A DNA stretch of 64,000 nucleotides from Deinococcus aestuarii (GTDB lineage Bacteria > Deinococcota > Deinococci > Deinococcales > Deinococcaceae), in assembly GCF_018863415.1 (NCBI RefSeq), contig NZ_JAHKSN010000002.1, positions 124,001 to 188,000 on the forward strand. Reading direction: 5' to 3'. The stretch's first letter is position 1; every line of letters begins with the position of its first letter. Both the position numbers and the translations under genes were made by a program. The notes under the pieces were generated by a model, which searched no databases, was not told the DNA's origin, and was given only the letters and a program-made list of their open reading frames with translations. Below, piece after piece: positions 60,048-64,000 of the stretch.

Positions 60048-60395
60048 ATGGACGACCCGCGACCGAACAGGAGTCTGGCGACGCCGCGCGGGTGGACGCC
60101 ACCGCGCCGCCCCGACCGGGTCGTCGGCCCGCTGCCCCCGAACGTGGTGCTCTACACCTGGAACCTCCTGCTGTCCCAGGGCGTGGGTCTGGAGGCGCTG
60201 AGCGCCTACGCGATGACGGCGGAGGGCCGTACGGTCTACTTTGCGGGGCCACCCCGCCGGGAGGGACCGCAGGGGCTGAGCGTGCGGCACGGCCGGGTGA
60301 GCCTCGACGGCACCGACGAGCGCGGCGAGCGCGTCCTCCTGCGCCACCTTCTCCCCGCGTCGGTGGACGTGTACCTGTTCGTCTCGGGAGAGTAG
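60048..60395 (+). CDS. Hypothetical protein (115 residues)
   Basis: A Pro/Arg-rich N-terminus (about 1-30) is followed by NVVLYTWNLLLSQGVGLEALSAYAMTAEGRTVYFAG and a beta-rich end. No signal peptide, no recognised family. TAGATT (60037-60042) lies 5 nt before the ATG, and a strong terminator follows 21 bp after the stop, so it is a stand-alone transcription unit. Confidence 0.7.
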   Translation: MDDPRPNRSLATPRGWTPPRRPDRVVGPLPPNVVLYTWNLLLSQGVGLEALSAYAMTAEGRTVYFAGPPRREGPQGLSVRHGRVSLDGTDERGERVLLRHLLPASVDVYLFVSGE

Positions 60396-60416
60396 GCCGG
60401 GCTGCGAGCGAAACAG

Positions 60417-60458
60417 AAGGAAAAGGCGCCCGGGCAAAAGCTCAGGCGCCTTTTCCTT
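60417..60458. terminator. Bidirectional rho-independent terminator
   Basis: AAGGAAAAGGCGCC (60417-60430) pairs perfectly with GGCGCCTTTTCCTT (60445-60458), loop of 14 nt, giving U-rich tails in both directions. It separates the 115-residue protein gene from the minus-strand small peptide gene. Confidence 0.85.
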
Positions 60459-60556
60459 CTTGCTCGGCTGATCGGGCAGGAGAACTCCGTCCGGTTCGGA
60501 CAGGCAGGGGCTTCGAGGCTCTCCCCCACCGTGGAGACACGTTCAGGCCACGGGAC

Positions 60557-60673
60557 TCAACCCGCCCACATGCTGCGGGCGCCGTCCGCCTCGCTGGTCT
60601 TCTTCTCGACCCCCTGGGCCGTCGCCCCACCCAGAATCAGCACTGCGCAGAGCATAAACAGGAACTTTTTCAT
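60557..60673 (-). CDS. Small secreted peptide (38 residues)
   Basis: The ATG at 60673 is preceded by GGGGAGGTGAACG, a strong ribosome-binding site, and encodes KKFLFMLCAVLILGGATAQ (a complete signal peptide with an ATAQ cleavage site) followed by the mature part GVEKKTSEADGARSMWAG. It is too short for most gene finders. The mature part of about 18 residues is charged and ends WAG. Function unknown; it could be a signalling or envelope peptide. Confidence 0.65.
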   Translation of the reverse strand: MKKFLFMLCAVLILGGATAQGVEKKTSEADGARSMWAG

Positions 60674-60888
60674 CGTTCACCTCCCCAGGTGTTAGATAGT
60701 TGGCATTTTGCCGGGGACCCGGCGGGGCTAGGACCGCAACTCTGCTCCCGCAGCTTCACCCGAGCTTTACCCCTTTCTAATTTTAGGCACACAGCCTCAG
60801 CTTTCCTTGGGTGGGGAGGGGAGGAGATTTGACCCGGGCAGGCCGGTGCGCCGGAACCTCCCGCGGGCCGGGCCCGTATCTGCTCGGT

Positions 60889-61389
60889 ATGAGTCTCGCC
60901 TTCCTCGTCTTCCTGCTCGCCTGGATCATCGGCATGATCGGGACCTTCGTGCCCGCCGTGCCCGCCACGGTCATCATCTTTGCCGGAACGGTCGCGGCGA
61001 CCTTCATCGACGGGTTTCAGGTGTGGCCCGACCTGCCCTTCTTGCTCACCTTCGCGGTGATCACCTTCCTGATCAGCATGATCGACAACGTGGCGAGCGC
61101 GTGGGGAGCGCGGCGCTACGGGGGAAGCAAGCAGGCGGGGTGGGGGGCGCTGATCGGCGGCGTGGTGGGCATCTTCTTGCCGTTCGGGCTGATCGTCGGG
61201 CCGCTCGCGGGGGCGCTGATCGCCGAGCTGTTCGTGGTCCGCAAACCCGTTCTGGAGGCGATCCGCGCCGCCTGGGGCACGTTGATCGGCCTGATGACGG
61301 GCCTGGTCGCCAAGCTCGCGCTGCACCTGCTGATCGGCCTCTACGAACTGTGGCGGTTGTGGGACCCGGGCCGGAGCCTCTTCGGGTGA
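60889..61389 (+). CDS. DUF456 family membrane protein
   Basis: A 166-residue protein with about five membrane segments. The pattern [22 protein letters not shown]...[29 protein letters not shown] is that of DUF456 (Gly-rich, small membrane proteins of unknown function). I start at 60889, because the longer frame begins with a soluble Arg/Gly tail not seen in the family. Confidence 0.85.
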   Translation: MSLAFLVFLLAWIIGMIGTFVPAVPATVIIFAGTVAATFIDGFQVWPDLPFLLTFAVITFLISMIDNVASAWGARRYGGSKQAGWGALIGGVVGIFLPFGLIVGPLAGALIAELFVVRKPVLEAIRAAWGTLIGLMTGLVAKLALHLLIGLYELWRLWDPGRSLFG

Positions 61390-61403
61390 GGGGGAGGCCG
61401 GTT

Positions 61404-62081
61404 CTAGAACAGGCCCGCGACGAGCGGCCCGAAGCCGATCAGCGTGAGGATCAGCACGGGCACGAGCGGGGTCAGCGTGCCGAGGAGCGCGCGGCGTGGG
61501 CTGCCCGTCAGCTCCCGGAAGCCGCGGTAGGCGAGGACGAACTGCGCCAGCGTGGCGAGCAGGGTCAGCACGACGGCCACGCGGGAAAGCCCCGACTGGC
61601 CGACAGCTCGCAGGGCCGCCCGCTGCACGTCGAGGGCGTCGGCCCCGGCAGCGGGGGCGGGCAACTCCGGACCGGGCAGCACGAGCGACAAGACGATCAG
61701 CAGCAGGTACAGGGGCGGCAACAGGGCGAAGGTGGCGCCGTACACCTCCGCCGCGCGGCCCTCCCGTCCGGCGCCCAGGAACCCCAGGCCCGCCAGCAGC
61801 CCGTACCCGAAGACCGTGAGGAAGAGGTTGCCGAAGACGTTCGTGGCATGGACGAGAAGGCCCCCGCCGCTCCCCCCGAGGCCGACCGTGGACCGCACGA
61901 GCAGCGCGTACACCCCCCCCGCCAGCACGGCGGCCAGCCCCACCGGGGCGACGTACCGCCACGCCCGGGGCTCGCTCGCGGCCAGCCTCCGAAAAAAGGC
62001 GCCCGGTCCGGCCAGCAGCTCGGCGGGGAGCGGCGCTTCGGTCGGCGGGGGTGGGGGGGGAGGACGGTCACGGCGGGCCAT
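61404..62081 (-). CDS. Yip1-domain membrane protein
   Basis: A 225-residue protein with a Pro-rich cytosolic N-terminus (residues 1-20) followed by five hydrophobic segments; [27 protein letters not shown] and [20 protein letters not shown] match the Yip1 domain of bacterial proteins. Function unknown. TACAGT (62090-62095, minus strand) lies 8 nt before the ATG. It converges on the DUF456 gene. Confidence 0.75.
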   Translation of the reverse strand: MARRDRPPPPPPPTEAPLPAELLAGPGAFFRRLAASEPRAWRYVAPVGLAAVLAGGVYALLVRSTVGLGGSGGGLLVHATNVFGNLFLTVFGYGLLAGLGFLGAGREGRAAEVYGATFALLPPLYLLLIVLSLVLPGPELPAPAAGADALDVQRAALRAVGQSGLSRVAVVLTLLATLAQFVLAYRGFRELTGSPRRALLGTLTPLVPVLILTLIGFGPLVAGLF

Positions 62082-62116
62082 ACCGGGTCACTGTAGCCGG
62101 ATGGGGCGGCGCGCGG

Positions 62117-62491
62117 TTAGTGCCCCGCCCACCCCCGCCACACCAGCCACGCGGCCAGGGCGTAGAGGCCGAGCATGAGGACCAGGCCCCACCCGCTGCG
62201 GGCCAGCCGGGCGGGCTGCGCGGCGGCCCTCGCGCGGGCATCCGCGAGGACCTCTGTCGGGATCAGCCGCAGGGCCAGCCACAGCCCGGCGGGCACGATG
62301 ATCAGGTCGTCGAGTTGCCCGAGAACCGGGATGGGGTCGGGGATCAGGTCGATGGGGCTCAGGGCGTAGGCGAGCACGAGCAGGGCGAGCGCGCGGGCGG
62401 GCCAGGGGGTGCGGGGGTCGCGGGCGGCGAGGCTCAGGGCGAGGAGGTCGGCCCCGAGGCGACGGGCGAGGGCACGCAGGCGGGCGAGCAT
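62117..62491 (-). CDS. DUF1232 (YkvA-like) membrane protein
   Basis: A 124-residue protein with the DUF1232 core [42 protein letters not shown], which is nearly invariant in the family, and one further C-terminal membrane segment. Function is unknown. The start at 62491 is 8 bp downstream of the CPBP protease stop, so the two are probably co-transcribed. Confidence 0.88.
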   Translation of the reverse strand: MLARLRALARRLGADLLALSLAARDPRTPWPARALALLVLAYALSPIDLIPDPIPVLGQLDDLIIVPAGLWLALRLIPTEVLADARARAAAQPARLARSGWGLVLMLGLYALAAWLVWRGWAGH

Positions 62492-62499
62492 GGACGACG

Positions 62500-63465
62500 C
62501 TACCGCAGGATGCCGCGCACGTCCGTGAGCGCCTGCTGTACGGCGGGCAGGGTGAGGGACGCCGCGACCACGCCGAAGAGCACGACGGCGACGTAGGCGC
62601 CGCTCAGCCAGGGGCCGGGGGCAGAGCGTTCCCGGGGGTCGGGCCTCGGCGTGAGCCACAGGTGCAGCACGGCGAGCACGGCGAGGCCGAACAGCCCCGC
62701 GAGGGCGGCCAGCGGCACGGCGACGCCCGGGTTCCTCAGCATCTCCGAGGCCTGCCCGGTGTCGCCGAGGTCACGGCCCGCCAGCAGCGCCCCCGCCACG
62801 ACCGCCACGGTGTTGTTCAGCGCGTGGACGATCACCGCGTTCCACAGGCTGCCGGTGTGCTGGGTCACGCGGGCCAGCGCGTAGGCGAGGGGCAGGATGC
62901 CCGCCACGCTCGCCGGGACCCCGTGCGCCACCGCGAAGGCGAAGGAACTCGCCAGCGCCGCGACCGTGAAGCCCGCCGCCCGCTCGTGCCCGCGCATCAT
63001 CAGGCCCCGGAAGGCGACCTCCTCCGCGAAGGGGACGAGCAGCCCCGCCGCGAGGAGCAGCGCCCACAGGTCCGCGCCCTGGCTCAGGAACTGCGGAATG
63101 GCGTCGGCCCCCTGCGGCCACAGCGCCACGAACACCAGCGCGAAGGCCCGCGAGGCCAAAAACGCCACCACGAAGACGGCGACGGCGAGCCCCCACGAGG
63201 GCGGCGTGCGCCAGCGCGGGTCGCGCACCAGGGCCCCCAGGGCGGGCCGGAAGGCGACCAGCCCCACCAGCGCCGTCGCCACGAAGGCCCCCAGCAGCGC
63301 CGTCCCCAGGGGCACCCGGGCCGCGATGAGCAGCGCGGAGACGACATTCTGGACGATCAAAAGCGTCAGCGCCGCGCGGTTGCCGTCCACGGCGCGCACG
63401 CCCCGCACGGGCGCGACGGGAACCGGGTCGGGGCTGGGAGAGGTGGGCACGTCCGGGGCCGTCAT
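62500..63465 (-). CDS. CPBP-family intramembrane metalloprotease
   Basis: A 321-residue protein with about eight membrane segments. The CPBP (Abi/CaaX-protease) motifs are [14 protein letters not shown] (EExxxR), FAVAHGVP (His) and [12 protein letters not shown] (HxxxN). These form the glutamate/His metal site of the CAAX protease fold. Bacterial members process membrane peptides or give immunity to bacteriocins; the substrate is unknown. TAGGCT (63473-63478, minus strand) ends 7 nt before the ATG. Confidence 0.9.
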   Translation of the reverse strand: MTAPDVPTSPSPDPVPVAPVRGVRAVDGNRAALTLLIVQNVVSALLIAARVPLGTALLGAFVATALVGLVAFRPALGALVRDPRWRTPPSWGLAVAVFVVAFLASRAFALVFVALWPQGADAIPQFLSQGADLWALLLAAGLLVPFAEEVAFRGLMMRGHERAAGFTVAALASSFAFAVAHGVPASVAGILPLAYALARVTQHTGSLWNAVIVHALNNTVAVVAGALLAGRDLGDTGQASEMLRNPGVAVPLAALAGLFGLAVLAVLHLWLTPRPDPRERSAPGPWLSGAYVAVVLFGVVAASLTLPAVQQALTDVRGILR

Positions 63466-63659
63466 GGCGGTCAGCCTAGCGCGGGGCGAAGGGGAGGGAC
63501 CTCATTCGGAAGGAGGAAGGAGGGTGAGATGGGGACGGTCCGTCTTGAGCCGTCAGCCAGGGGCCGGAGCCTCGTTGGTGACCCGGTACCCTTTCAACGG
63601 TTGTCCCTCACCGCGCTCGCCCTCGCCCTGCTGACGGCTGATCGCTGAGCGCTCCTCCC

Positions 63660-64000
63660 TCACGCCGTCAGCACCCGGATCGCCTCCTCCAGCGCCTCGT
63701 CGCCGACCTGATGGTGCAGCACGAAGCGCACCGAGTCGGGCCCGAGGGCGCTCGCCAGCACCCCCGCCCCGGCCCAGCGCGCGGCGTGGGCGGCGGCGTC
63801 CGGGAGGGTCACGTAGATGATGTTCGTCTGCACGGCGGCGAGGTTGACGCTGTATCCCGCGTTCACCAGGGCCTCCGCGAGGACGCGGGTGCGGCGGTGG
63901 TCCTCCGCCAGCCGGGCCGGGCCGCCCTGCACGGCGACGAGCGCGGCGGCGGCGAGCACCCCGGCCTGCCGCATCCCGCCGCCCATCATCTTGCGGTAGC
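63660..64000 (-). CDS. Low-specificity threonine aldolase, C-terminal part
   Basis: The gene runs out of the window at its 5' side; the visible 113 codons begin [23 protein letters not shown], a segment typical of PLP-dependent threonine aldolases just after the cofactor lysine. [13 protein letters not shown] and [20 protein letters not shown] follow, which form the C-terminal domain of LtaE. The enzyme cleaves L-threonine or allo-threonine to glycine and acetaldehyde. Confidence 0.85.
   Translation of the reverse strand, partial: YRKMMGGGMRQAGVLAAAALVAVQGGPARLAEDHRRTRVLAEALVNAGYSVNLAAVQTNIIYVTLPDAAAHAARWAGAGVLASALGPDSVRFVLHHQVGDEALEEAIRVLTA

Overview
The window is high-GC bacterial DNA that looks like a Deinococcus chromosome. 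The evidence is the gene content (mraZ-rsmH-ftsL-ftsI, gatA, truB, scpB, ffh, a type-A RNase P RNA, tRNA-Lys) and a promoter habit typical of that genus: at least 14 genes lack a Shine-Dalgarno sequence and instead have a TANNNT -10 box 5-8 nt before the start codon, as expected for leaderless mRNAs. The assignment is inferred from sequence reading, not from a database search.

Layout. 1-18.8 kb is core chromosome: a partial CoA-type Nudix hydrolase, a PEGA/DUF4384 lipoprotein-like secreted protein, an FtsX-like permease, a 3D-domain protein, the short division cluster mraZ-rsmH-ftsL-ftsI (minus strand) with MraZ boxes, an SGNH lipoprotein, DUF423, rnpB, an RsuA-type pseudouridine synthase, an MFS transporter, truB, an alpha/beta hydrolase, gatA, a DUF4388 protein, scpB-tsaC and pilC.

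18.8-43.7 kb is a Tn7-like transposon of about 24.9 kb. Its two ends match at 20 of 29 positions in the same register and carry arrays of TTGCCA sites. It encodes TnsA, TnsB (DD35E), TnsC and a long TniQ/TnsD. Its cargo is a MazEF-type toxin-antitoxin pair preceded by an unknown 410-residue ORF; a complete three-gene PIWI-RE module (PD-(D/E)XK nuclease, DinG-type Fe-S helicase, pPIWI-RE protein) with its own leaderless promoter; a HerA ATPase-NurA nuclease-DNA methyltransferase operon preceded by a truncated copy of the HerA N-terminus; and, on the minus strand at the right end, an operon led by a LexA-like repressor with a frameshifted DUF2726 nuclease and small ORFs. A 200-bp, strongly hairpinned region before tnsA may encode a structured RNA. 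The element therefore resembles a mobile defence island with transposition, toxin, RNA/DNA-guided interference and restriction-like modules. An IS982-like insertion sequence sits 54 bp outside the right end, followed by tRNA-Lys(UUU).

45-64 kb returns to chromosome: a decayed PfkB sugar kinase, then a minus-strand sugar operon (ROK regulator, argininosuccinate-lyase-like enzyme, PIG-L deacetylase with carbohydrate-binding domains, solute-binding protein, two permeases), ffh, a histidine phosphatase, thiolase and 3-hydroxyacyl-CoA dehydrogenase flanking a YciI protein and a lower-GC immunity-like gene, an AhpD-like protein, a 38-residue secreted peptide, several small membrane proteins (DUF456, Yip1, DUF1232, CPBP protease) and the 3' part of a threonine aldolase gene.
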